From the NCBI GenBank assembly GCA_973895155.1, contig OZ316891.1, forward strand, positions 11,470,001-11,534,000: 64,000 bases of DNA, given 5' to 3'. The stretch comes from Marsupella aquatica. Its lineage: Eukaryota > Marchantiophyta. The translations under genes and the position numbers were made by a program. Positions 1 to 10,590 of this stretch are shown piece by piece. How positions within the stretch are numbered: position 1 is the stretch's first letter; every line of letters starts with the position of its first letter. The notes beneath the pieces were generated by a model that was not told the origin of the DNA, searched no databases, and saw nothing but the letters and a program-made list of their open reading frames with translations.

Positions 1-231
1 TTCTTATCCAAACTGCCCTTTAGCCTGCATATACCTAACACAATGAAAAACTTAATTAAATTTCTTTACATAAAAATGATTGTAAACAAATGGAAAATTT
101 TGAAATAATTTTGAATATCAATAAAATACAGAAAATGTTTCTTCCTTTAAAAACTAAAAATTTAAAAAAACACATGTTTTCCTGTCACTCAATTATGCTT
201 GGACTCTATGGTGCTGTTATCCCAAATCTCC

Positions 232-818
232 AATTTCTATATGCAACGCACGGGCTAAATAACACGACAACAACTATTGTATGGTCGGGATCACACATAA
301 CATTCCTCAACAACTACATCACAAAGTTTATTATTTTTTGCCTCGCCTTGACATCTTTTCTCACCTTCACATATATTTCTAATCTTTAAATATATATATA
401 TATATATATATATTCCTCAACATTTTTCCTTGCTTTGATATAGTTTTCTCATTTCGCCATCTTTTTCCCATGTTGACATCTTTACTTCACTGTGACATAT
501 TTTCTCACCTCAAGGTCTTTTCTTACCTCAACTTATGTCTTATCTTTTTCTCACCTTGCCATTTGTATATCACCATGATCTTTCCCTCACCCTCGACATC
601 TTTCCGTTCCTTGACAACTTTTCCTCATGTTCACATCTTTTTCTCACCTTGCCATATTTTCTTTCCCAACATCTTTTTCTCACCCTTGACTTCTTTTTCT
701 CACCTCAACATCTTTTACTCTCATCGACATCTTTTTTCACCTTGACTCTACATCTTTCTTCACCTCGACATCTTTTCTCATATCAAAATCGTTGTGCAAC
801 GCACCACCATCGGGCTAG
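232..818 (+). mobile_element. Helitron-like 3' end with internal minisatellite
   Basis: The stretch ends in a short hairpin GTGC-AAC-GCAC (794-804), ten bases, then CTAG (815-818) followed by T. That is the 3' layout of plant Helitrons (hairpin, CTRR, insertion before T). Upstream, 340-790 is an imperfect tandem array of a roughly 20-bp unit built on CATCTTTTTCTCACCTTGA. A related GCAACGCACGGGCTAA motif lies near 238-253. The minus strand near 41465 has the same hairpin/CTAG arrangement and the same AAAGATGT core on the complementary strand, so the two are probably related. No Rep/helicase gene is visible and the 5' end (TC) was not found, so the left boundary is arbitrary. The TATA dinucleotide run at about 390-411 sits inside. 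The small ORFs here are repeat translations, not genes. Confidence 0.4.
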
Positions 819-830
819 TATACCATAAAG

Positions 831-2215
831 GGGACCATATGTGGGGAGACATATGGGAGACCATAGAGACATATGGGAGACCATAAGGGGGAGTGTAACT
901 ATGAAGGGGACTCTATGCCTTTGGTCTTACTTTCAGGTTGTGTGTTTGTTGTTATTGGACCACATTGACCCTATTGATAATTCTCTTATGTGAACTACTT
1001 GGCACCGAGTCAGTATAAGTTACAAGGAGAAATTAAAAACTACATGTGGACTGAAGCAACTGGGCAAGTACCATAAAACTGAGTGAACGCTGGACCTTAA
1101 AGGTTACACCAATGTGGAGGAGTCTCTAGACTCCCACCTGCCTTTTACTATCTTTTGTTGGCTAGCACCACCATCGTGGAACCCCAGGCTTTTGGTATCT
1201 ATTCTTTTCAAATTTATACATTCTTTTGTTAGGTAGCTCCATACTCGTGGACCCCAGGCTTCTGGGATCTATTCATTTCACTTCAAGGTGGGAGGGACCA
1301 ATGAGAACCTCTCCTTTGATTAAAGCAGTCATTAAATATTAGTTTGACTATGTAAGGGGTTGATGGCTCTATTATCCTTTGGTGATTGGGTGCCGATAGA
1401 TCCTGGTTGTCATCTCCTTCACTAACTTGTCCATGGATGATTAGGAGTAATAACATGCAAAATCTCCAAAGCTAGACTGGTTCCAACCTCCCCTGTCATT
1501 AGTACCCAGATATTTCCAAATATTTTGCAGACAGCCAGAACATTTTAATTGAAAAATGAAAGGCCCACAGCACAAACTCGGAGACCAAAGTTGAGTTCAT
1601 TCCAACCATTGGATGCAAGAACTTTGGGCAATTTCTCCATAGATTGTGGTGGGGGGACGTTTCTCCAAACATGGCCAAACATGGAAGTAATCTGGGCTGT
1701 TGAGATAAAATCCAGTTCCAGACTCAAATACTTCTTTTGGACTGTGACACTGGCCACTGACCTACTGCAGATGAAAATGGTCACCTTGCCAATCTTTCAT
1801 ACATCACATGTAATTTTTGCATGCAGCTATTGAATTATTGAGACTGCTGTCACACTACGTTAGTCGTCAAGCTATCAACAATTGGTGACAATTGCCATCC
1901 TAACAGAGTCGCAAGGGCTAACAGGTATCTTAAGGTATGGAAACCTTAAGTAGCACAATTGGCTTGGGGGAAAATCCTTAGATTTCAAAAAATTAAAAGC
2001 CCTATGCGCATGCACTACACAAATAGCAAGGGTGGGGCACAGAAAGCAAGGGAGAGGCAGGGGGCACGGGGTCACGGGGAGATAATTTAGGTGACCAGAA
2101 AATAGCCAGCCAGGGTTTCTTCCCACCGAATTGCCGTCTGGAATACAGGTGTGTAACCATTTTTGGAATTACTTGCTATTTCCATAATCTTTTGCCCAGA
2201 AACTCATGGTCAGTC
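831..2215. other. Intergenic, small local duplications
   Basis: No gene is supported. At 836-893 an 18-20 bp unit (ACATATGGGAGACCATA) is repeated about three times. At 1151-1285 a roughly 70-bp unit containing CGTGGA(A)CCCCAGGCTT occurs twice. The two overlapping ORFs near 1545-1833 are antisense to each other and show no family features. Confidence 0.5.
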
Positions 2216-2425
2216 ACCTTTTTCTGGACAACAATCACATAATTATAAAGGAGGTCAATCACATAATATAAAGGAGGTCTGGGTAGGGGTTCTAGCCTGA
2301 ACCTTGCTCCCATAGTGCTCAAAAAAGCCTTTCTCCAGACAACAATTACATAATATAAAGGAGGTCTGGGTAGGGAGGGGTTCTAGCCTGAACCTTGCTC
2401 CCATAGTGCTCAAAGAAGCTTCCAG
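2216..2425. repeat. Tandem duplication of about 110 bp
   Basis: A block containing ACATAATATAAAGGAGGTCT, GGGTAGGGGTTCTAGCCTGA and CTTGCTCCCATAGTGCTCAA occurs twice in direct orientation, starting near 2216 and 2328. The first copy carries an extra internal repeat of the ATAAAGGAGGTC motif. The copies differ by a few indels. Non-coding. Confidence 0.75.
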
Positions 2426-3963
2426 GCTGCCGCCAATCTACTTTTACTCACATTCTGGTCAGAGGGGCTACAAGCTAGTACGAGCAGTCTTGTGTACTTA
2501 AAACTGATGGTGAGCCTCTTCTAATGGGTGGGATTGGGAAATTAGAGTGTTTGATTAGGAGGTTGATAAACCTGTAGTGTTTGCTGTTATGCACTTTGGT
2601 GGGTCACTACAACTTGCTGACTCCAATCATGGAAGGAAGGATGGAATTCATGGAGGAGGATGCGCGGTGTGCCTTCCTCCTCCACTGCACCGTACACCAG
2701 AGGAGCACTTTTTCTTGTGAGATGGATTTCGAAACACGCGTGATTGAGAGATGGTCTGTCTAGGGGATTCCTCGGATTGGTGTCGTGGATCATCATCAAT
2801 GTGGCAGCCACCCCAATCTCTGCTGCGATCCGTTCCCCGTGAGGTGGATGTGACGACGTCCACCAGCTCGACTGATTGGTGGGTGAGGGGGAACCCCAGA
2901 TTTCTTCTCCAGCGCTGACCAGAGTTTTCCCATGTCTGTCCGTCCTGCTCTGAAGGAGCGCTGATTGACAGTTCCTAGAGCTCTCTCTCTCCCTCTTAGA
3001 GTACATGAAAGCTGAATCAGCTTCCACTGCTGCTCTAGAGCTCTGATGGTTTTACATCTGCAAGTGAGGGTGACAGAGAGACCGACAGACAGTCAAAGAT
3101 CTGGATGGTACTGTATCTCAATGGATTCTTAATCTCACGTCCTTTGAGTGCTTCCTGTGCATCCTCAATGTCAAAGACAGACTCGCTTTACAGACTTTTC
3201 AGCTCTTCTTCAGCAAGGAAGCTGTGTTGACTTTGGTGGACCAGATTTTTCCTCAATTTCTCCTCATTCGAGTGTTTCCTGTCCAATTCTTCCATTGTAG
3301 AGAAGGAACTCGATTGAGCTGCTACTTTTCAGGTCCCAACTTTGGAGATCATGCTTTTGAGCTCATCCGAGTCTGAATACACTTTGAGCTCATGTTTTTG
3401 AGTCCATAGTTTTTGCTATACTCGGAACGAAGGAGAGGGACAGGGCATTGGTGCAAGACGGGGGTGGGGAAGATTTCCGATTAGTTCGTTTGAGAAACGG
3501 ACTCAATGCAATGCTTCTGGACGGTGGGCTCCAAGGTTGGCTCTCCTTGATTTGGAGTCCTTTCCATGCGGGGGTTGGAGAAGTGAAGGGATGAGACCTT
3601 TGTTTAACGGCCGAGGGGTTGCAATTTGATTGAGTGACTGCAACTGGTCCATTGCCTGTTTTGTGATGTTGGGAGAATCACTTTTACTAGTCCTTCAGAG
3701 CACTGGGTCATGCTCTTTATGATCTGATAGACTTCCTTCTCGCGTCTTGCATTCACAAGACCTGAGAGCAATTTAGAGTTAGAAGCCGTAGCTCCTTTGA
3801 AGGCTGGAATCAGGGCTCGTCCTCATCGTGAAGTCCAATAAGCGCAACATTGATCTACCTTGACCCTAGCATACGAGTGGTACTTCAATGATCTTCGTCA
3901 ACGGAAGACGCCAATCTTTGGATGTTGGTCTCTCTCCTTACTAAGCTCGCTCGTATCTGAATT
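2426..3963. other. Intergenic, no supported gene
   Basis: Mixed-composition DNA. Minus-strand ORFs of 146 and 71 codons near 2587-3027 overlap a plus-strand ORF and show no domain or splice context. Nothing else recognised. Confidence 0.5.
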
Positions 3964-4366
3964 TTAAGAGAATGACACTGAAATGATTGCATTGCACAGC
4001 GGAGAGCTGATGAGGTCGTTCAATTTGTGAGTGGGAGATTGGAAGAGTGATATACATAACAGTCCTTTTGGATTGTCGCTGCAGCAACTTTTTCTCCTGT
4101 TATGTCGTGGTTTCGGACCTCGGTCGACAGGGTTCATCCGGAAGTTCCGCATCTTCCCTTTTCGCTTTTGGAGCGCCATGTCAAATTGTATGGGTGTCAA
4201 TTCATCCTCGTTGTCATCAATTTCCGATTCTGACCATCGTTTTCCACCAGCACTTGCAGTTGGGAGAATAATCTCATCGATAGTTTTTCGTAATGGCTGC
4301 CAGAGGTCTTTCACCTTTGTACTGACTGGCCTCCTCGGGATTCGAGGAGAAAGCCCCTTTAAAACC
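3964..4366 (-). CDS. Possible hypothetical exon (unrecognised)
   Basis: A minus-strand frame stays open from about 4366 to the stop near 3964 and translates to about 130 residues with protein-like composition: an acidic stretch (SESEIDDNEDELTP) followed by a basic one (QKRKGKMRNFRMNP, then RHNRRK). There is no clear ATG at its upstream end, so if real it would be the last exon of a gene divergent to the F-box gene starting at 4949. I recognise no domain. A 122-codon plus-strand ORF overlaps it, which weakens the case. It could equally be chance open frame in the F-box gene's upstream region. Confidence 0.22.
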
Positions 4367-4948
4367 GATGTGATGGAGTCATTTCTTCTTCTTTTTTAAT
4401 TTATGTATTCACCTCGCCCAGGACTTCATACGAGTCAGGTGAAAGATGGCATGGAGTGCAGACCTTCATTCCCATACGGAGTTGGAGTTCCAGATAATTT
4501 CGTAAAAAGTACATTAAAACCGTCATTCCCATGTAGGATCTGAGTGTCTAGAGAATGTCATCGAAAGTGATCGAGCTTTCTTGGTATCCTTGAACGTAGC
4601 TGCCGGGAAGAAATTAGCTAAAATCTATAAGCCCAAAACATGTTCAGTGAACTCTTCGACTCTTGATACTTCGAGTTTGTGCTCTGAAGAGCACTGTGGT
4701 TAGAGTCTGCGGGACAGCGGTGGTACTTGTTGCGTTAGGCGGACTTTAAACGATGTTAAAAGTACTCGTGTGTTCATTGGCGATGAGAATTCGGAATGGT
4801 CTTGGCAGGTTCAATTTACTGCAAGTCTGACCAGAGAATGAATGTTGTTTCAGGAGGAGGAAAGAGGAAGATGATGGCTATGACAATTCTGTGACTTACT
4901 TCTGGCGACAATTACCTGCTCGCTCCGATCATTTCCTGGGAGCTGAGG

Positions 4949-7576
4949 ATGTCAGATCTGCTAGGTACTATGGAAAAGGGAGCAGAACCAGTATCTGGTA
5001 CCGAACTCACGAATCTATCTGAGGATGCTGTGATTGGTATCATTCTTAAACTCGACCTTCAGAGCATGGTCATGCTCACGAGAGCTACAAAGATATTTAA
5101 GCAGGTGATCGAAGATGACTTGGTGTGGATGGAACTTTGCCAGCCATGGGAGAACTTGGTGAATTTGAAGTCCTGGCGTGTTCACATGAATTCGGGGAAA
5201 GCACTTTATATGCTCCTACACTCTCTGAACAAGTTAGTAGGTCTTTGGAGCCACCGAGGTAACAATCCTTGTGGCGAGCTACTTTATGTGACTTGGGTAT
5301 GTCATCGCTTGATATTCTTTCCTTCATTTATTTTTCTCTATAATTGATAATAATGGGCAAGGTTGCTAGAAGTTCATTAGTCGCGCTCTCTTCTCTGAAT
5401 TTTGACGCTAGAGTTTTACTCATGTTCAATCGTAGCTCTCAATTTCTGAAGGAATAAAGCAGCTCGCAACCGCTTTGAGCTTTACTTGCGTAACTACCGT
5501 TGGTCATCGTGGTTCCAAGAATGTTTGATGCATTTATCATTGCCCCTAACATGCAAGATAAAGGTTGAGCAAGGGATGGAGGATTCGGGCCAAAGATAAA
5601 ACTACCAGCTAGAGTAATCGCTTTCGAATTCCCAAAATTGTGCTCATGATGCAGGGTTTTCTGTGACTGACCTCGAAGTTCACTGACTGCAGGGACTCAG
5701 TGGATTAGAAGGCTGGCAAGTTATTCCTGGAATTCGAGGTGCGCGGTTCCTTTCTATTGCAACGGCTTGTGTTTGTCTTTCTCTTACTTTCCCTGTTCTT
5801 GCTAAGTTATTGCTCCATTGAGCTCTGAGATTGGAACTGAAAGTACAGTTTTAAAGCCGTTGTCATGAACCCTAGAACCATGTTTATGATCACTCTTAAC
5901 TCAGACATCAAACTTTGCCCTCCATGATGTTGTGATGCTGATGAAAGAGATGTGCACTGCAACTGCCAGCCTTTATCCGTAAGAATTGGGCAAGTGCTCA
6001 CCTGACATCTCGCAATTTGCAGATGCTGACGAGGAGGTCAGATTCGTAAAAGCTTTTGATGTGAGTGGGAAGCCAGATGGCTCATACAAGGTGGACTTAG
6101 TTGACGGAGTCTTCACAATCGAGGAATTACGTACTAATGCTGAGTTGTCAACACATTTAGTCCTCCCATCGTTGGAATCGCCAAATCAATTTGTGCTGGA
6201 GCGACACCACCGCTCAGGCGCTGAGCCGGCAAAGAATGGCAGTAAGGTGGAGTCCATTGCCTCCCCCGTAGAAGCCTTTCAGGTTGCACTTGCCATAGCT
6301 GATGGTGACCCTTGTAGAATTATTCACTGTGTTATTTGACCATCATGGTAGTCGATGTTATAGTGTTTCAAATGCTTGTATCACAGATTGTCAATGTTGT
6401 ACTTAGTATGAGTCTTAAAGTCAACTAACTGATAAGTTTTGTATGCTTTATGCAGATTCGGCTGGGGATTGCACATAGATTTTTCTCTAGATCAGGTAAA
6501 GCTTCGCTGTTCTGGGGAGGTTGAAAAACTGGTTGAATTTTCAGGTTAGCTTTGGCTGGTTACGTGTTTGTGAGCCGGAGTGTGGAATGGTATCTTGTGT
6601 TTTATGATAAACATTTTGTCGAAGTGGGATGCAAATGCAGTTCACCGAGCCCGGAAGCTACGGATGATCTACGAATTTTTTCCGTGCTACTTTTGAAAGA
6701 GAAAAACAAATCTTGTACAACAACTTTCTGAAGGTATAGGTAACCCATTCCTGATGCCTGGAATGATATGATTGGCAATGCAGCTAAAGAAACGCAGGTT
6801 TGGCACAAAAAGTACCAGAGACTTTTGATTGGAGAATCTTCACCAGGGCAGGAATTGACGGGCCTCTGGACTGGACTTTATGGTACCCATGGTTGGGAGA
6901 TCTTAACCATTGCCTACACCGATGATCAATTCATTGTGGCCACAAAGGTGATAGGTGATCCAAATGTTCCCTCAGGGGAAATCACTTTTAAAGGCAATAT
7001 GGGCCAGGTGAAATTTGGTTTTCCAAATCTTCTGCGCATACCTTCCAGTCGTGACCAATCCCGACGGTTGATCAAAAGGTAATTTCCATGATACAATGTC
7101 GATCATGCAATCTGCAACGGAACTTCAGTTCTTTCTATGGATCTTTTCAATAATCCTTTAGAAAGTGTGAGAGCATTGGCTGGTAAAACGTTGGGTAAAT
7201 CTGGTTATCTTCGAATACTGCATTTCATGCATATTTCTAAATTGGCTTAGATTAAAAAAATTCTTTAAATCTTCGCATCAAATATTTTAGTGCATGGACA
7301 TTTCTAATTGAGCATAGATTAAACTACAGAAGTAAGTCATACTTGTCATTCTCAAGGCCTGGAAGCTGAGTTCTCTAAAATGAATATTGCAGGTATAGAG
7401 GACAAGGTCGAGTTGCCCTGGAGAACTTCTTGAATCCAGAATGGGTTCAAGGGCTCTTGCTGGTAGAACAGAGTGGGAACTTCTATTTTGTATGGGCAGA
7501 TATTAACTACATGATTCGTTTTCACCGCCTCGACTTGGATGCATCATTTAGGAAGAGGGCTACAGTGAGCAGGTGA
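4949..7576 (+). CDS. F-box protein, At5g39450-like (six exons)
   Basis: The predicted product is 390 aa, probably the substrate receptor of an SCF (SKP1-cullin-F-box) ubiquitin ligase. Exons by GT-AG junction and phase: 4949-5296, 5693-5738, 6023-6282, 6456-6495, 6784-7078, 7393-7576; the phases agree at every junction and the last exon ends in TGA. An F-box lies at residues about 20-65 (LTNLSEDAVIGIIL, then W60). Downstream, LVGLWSHRGNNPCGELLYV, GWQVIPG, FFSRS, LTGLWTGLYG and the C-terminal FVWADINYMIRFHRLDL follow the layout of Arabidopsis F-box protein At5g39450 from memory. That protein is about 580 aa, so this one is shorter. Two exons are very small (46 and 40 nt). The donor after exon 3 (GTTGCA) is weak. 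The start is the first ATG of the frame before the F-box; a short upstream ORF precedes it. Target unknown. Confidence 0.8.
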
Positions 7577-9060
7577 TGTCAGCCAGAGTAAAGGCTCAAT
7601 GGTCGACAGCCAAATGTTGAATGAAGAGCTAGTCTGGCATTGCTTCCTCATAGGCATATGTTGTCACTGCGGTTTTTCCTTGTGGTCTGCAGAGACCTGA
7701 ATGTGGAAATTCCTGCATGCCTTCTGGAGTTAGATAGCATTGCGGTTAAATTGAAGGCAACTTAGGTTGATGGAACCCCAATTTACATCTCCAAAATCAG
7801 AGCACAAAGGCTTTGATTAACTGTACAAACTGGGAAAATACTTCTCTAATGAAGCAACTATCAGACTGGAGGTTACTAGAAAAGTGAGGATATTTATTTA
7901 GCCTTGGGAGACTTGAAATTCTTCACTTTTATTTGTACAGCCTGGTTGCCATAAAGTCAACACTTAGCTTCTAGAGAAGCACGGTGGCATGTATATAAGT
8001 CAATAATATTACTTACAAGAGAAATAACTTCAAGCCTCATCGAAAGTTGCGATTTTTGTGGGAAAACCACTTGGCTGTTCAGTTGTCATACGCGTTAGTG
8101 TTTGGAGTTCCGTTGATAATCTTGCCAATGCTGTATGCCCATGGAAACGGTCCCACTTTAGGCAAATCTTATGTCCTGGCAAAGCTATATTGCAAGAGGA
8201 CTTCTGAAAGGTGAGAATTGTTACACAAGCCTTCTTGGTAATGATGACTAAATGGACAGGTCATCGAGAGAAGTCAGGCTGAGTGCTGGAAGGTGGATTG
8301 ACTCAAGTCAGACATCAGGTTGGAAACCCCATGTGAGCCGTTAATTCATCATGCCTGTTCTGCTGTTCAAGTGAGGATCAGATTATAACGCAGTGATCTC
8401 GAGGATGCAATTTTGCGTGTCCAATAATGATCCAATCATTTTTTTCTGGATGTCATAATGAAATCTGGGTTTGGAGTCAACATCATGCGGTAAGTTTAGT
8501 GAACTTGATTCGTGGAATTTGCAAATTCTTTGTCGACCAAACTTAGCTGTTATTAACCATATAGGTTAGTAATTCGCAAGAGCAGTTGTTTTGAACTGGT
8601 GTTGTCCTCGCCTTCAACAAACAGCCTTCTTCGGTTAGTTTTAGTGTCAATTTATTATATAATTGCAGATCTGAAGGTGTGAGTGGAAGTCTCTAGAAAC
8701 CTACTAAATTTCAAGCGCAATTTGAAATGTCTCACATTTTTTTTCTATTTAATTGAAGTAGCGATGTAACCAGATGCTACACGTTGTGGCACTATGTGGA
8801 ATGGTTTAAATCGCCTCCAGATTACAGCAAATGTGATTTCAAATTGCTACATAATCACGTCTTAGAGCCTCGAAGAGATGGAAGTACCTTTTTGTGTGAA
8901 CAACTTTGGTTGAGTTGTAGGCATTAGTGGGACAAGTGTCTTGATTGTGATGATGGTAAGTTTCCTACCTGCATTAAGGCCCATCAGCCTTTGTGAATGG
9001 GGCATCATCCCCAAAGTGAGCACAATCCAATCTTCTAAGTAGATACTTGCACACCCCACC
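7577..9060. other. F-box 3' flank and intergenic DNA
   Basis: The beginning presumably holds the F-box 3' UTR. The rest is AT-rich, with no ORF showing domain or splice support. No repeat structure seen. Confidence 0.5.
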
Positions 9061-9180
9061 CTAAGACCCCTGAAGTTTGCTTTGATTCAAGGTCAATCAA
9101 CCGTCTGGATTGGTCTAGATCACTCAGGGGTCCTATCAAGTAAAACTTTTCATATTGGGGTCCCATCAAGCAAATACCTC
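9061..9180. repeat. Dispersed repeat, copy 1
   Basis: This 120-bp block matches 17545-17663 in the same orientation. Shared words include ATTCAAGGTCAATCAAC, ATCACTCAGGGGTCCTATCA, ACTTTTCATATTGGGGTCCC and ATCAAGCAAATACCTC. The copies differ by a few substitutions and an insertion of about 10 bp here. A fragment (TTTTGGGTCCCATCAAG) recurs near 14010. No terminal repeats or target duplication found, so the repeat class is unknown. Confidence 0.75.
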
Positions 9181-9372
9181 CCCCATTCATGCAAGGAAGA
9201 CATGTGAACCTGTTAGGGGAAGACATCTGCTGGCCACAAAATGTGAGGGCAGAATTTGTAAACTTAAAGAAAAACTTTATTGGGGTAAATACCAAGCTGA
9301 CAATATAGTTGTGCCCTTAGTAGTTGGTCCAAACTCCTGCCTGGGAACTGACAAGTCTGGGGTTATGCAAGA

Positions 9373-9410
9373 ATTAATGTTAGTACAAAATTAGTGTTAC
9401 TAACATTAAT
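9373..9410. repeat. Perfect 13-bp inverted repeat (hairpin)
   Basis: ATTAATGTTAGTA at 9373-9385 is the exact reverse complement of 9398-9410, with a 12-nt loop. The same word (TAACACTAATT and its complement) recurs several times to 9660, so the hairpin belongs to a short cluster of related repeats. Confidence 0.8.
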
Positions 9411-10054
9411 TTTGGTAAAACTGATTTTGAGTCCAAGTAACACTAATTTTTGTTGGTTTTCAAAACAGATTTTTTTCACTTTAGTTTAAATTTCTTGTAA
9501 AAAATGGATAGTATTTAGTCCAAAGTTACACTAATTGTTGTGTATTTTTCAAAATAGTGTTTTTCTTTCTATTTTGCCACTTTTAAGACCATAGTAACAC
9601 TAATTCACAAATAGACCCTGAAAATGGACGCTCTCAAATTAGTGTTAGTCACACTAATTACGGTGAACAGTGTAGGTTCTTGCTAACAGTTTCAGGAATG
9701 CCAAAGTCTGGCCACGAGAGCAATCTGTTTGTGGCACTAGGTTCACACCCTCTGCCCACACCTAGAAGGTCTGCAATCCTAGTCCACCCCAAAAAAACAT
9801 GCCCCTTCCACACAGCTATTAAGTTGTTGCAAGCACATCCTGAGCATTACTGTAGGGTTGTTCTAGTTTGTGCAATGATGTACACAGAAGTAAATATTCT
9901 TCCTTTCAAATCATGGTAACTATTTTCAGGAATGTTAGAAGCACTTCAGTTTAGCAATAACTATCAGAAATTTCCATTGGGAATTCAAAAATTTCAATAT
10001 TTGTTTATTTTTGGTGCAAACCTGATGTCCTTGGTAGTGGTGGTTGTAGGAGAT
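9411..10054. repeat. Degenerate repeats carrying TAACACTAATT
   Basis: Between about 9411 and 9660 a roughly 100-bp unit starting AGTCCAA-GTAACACTAATT and running into T-rich DNA is repeated two to three times with heavy divergence; the TAACACTAATT word is also seen inverted. 9661-10054 holds no supported gene and no clear repeat. Confidence 0.45.
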
Positions 10055-10590
10055 AGCATCCAAAGATAACCATTCACCATTACCAAATTTACCAGATATT
10101 AATCGGGTCTCTAGACAAATTCCCTTTGTTTACCTTCACATGCAGTTTTACCCTGAGCTTTACCAGGCTTTTCAATAGAAGTTAGCATCCAATACAACCA
10201 TTGAGCATTTCCTTACCAAATTTACCAGACCTTACTAACGCTTCTAGACAAATTCCTCTTTGTGAGCTTCTTGTCAAGTTTACCCCAGAGCTTCATCAGA
10301 CTTTTCAGTAGAAGTTAACACCCAAGATAAGCACTGAAAATTTTCTTACCAAATCTGCCAGACCTTAACAGACAATTTGCTCTTGGTGGCCTTCCTATGC
10401 TACCCTCCTTTTGTGGTAAAACCTGGGGCTTTACCAGGCTTTGCAGTAGAAGTTAGCATGCAAGATAACCATTGAACATTTCCTTACCAAACCTGCTTGA
10501 CCTGAATAGGGGCTCTGGACAAATTCCTCTTGGTGCCGTTCGTATTAGGTGTACTCTGGAGCTTTACCAGAGACTTCTCCACCTACAGCT
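10055..10590. repeat. Degenerate tandem repeat, about 130-bp unit, four copies
   Basis: Copies begin near 10055, 10184, 10317 and 10455 (spacings of about 130, 133 and 138). Each contains, in order, AGCATCCAAGATAACCATTG-like, TTACCAAATTTACCAGACCT-like, TCTAGACAAATTCCTCTT-like and AGCTTTACCAGGCTTTTCAG-like words, then AGAAGTTA before the next unit. Divergence is high, so the array is old. Non-coding. Confidence 0.75.

Noticed and set aside
2587-3027. 146-codon minus-strand ORF
   Set aside because: No recognisable domain or splice context; opposite-strand ORFs overlap it.
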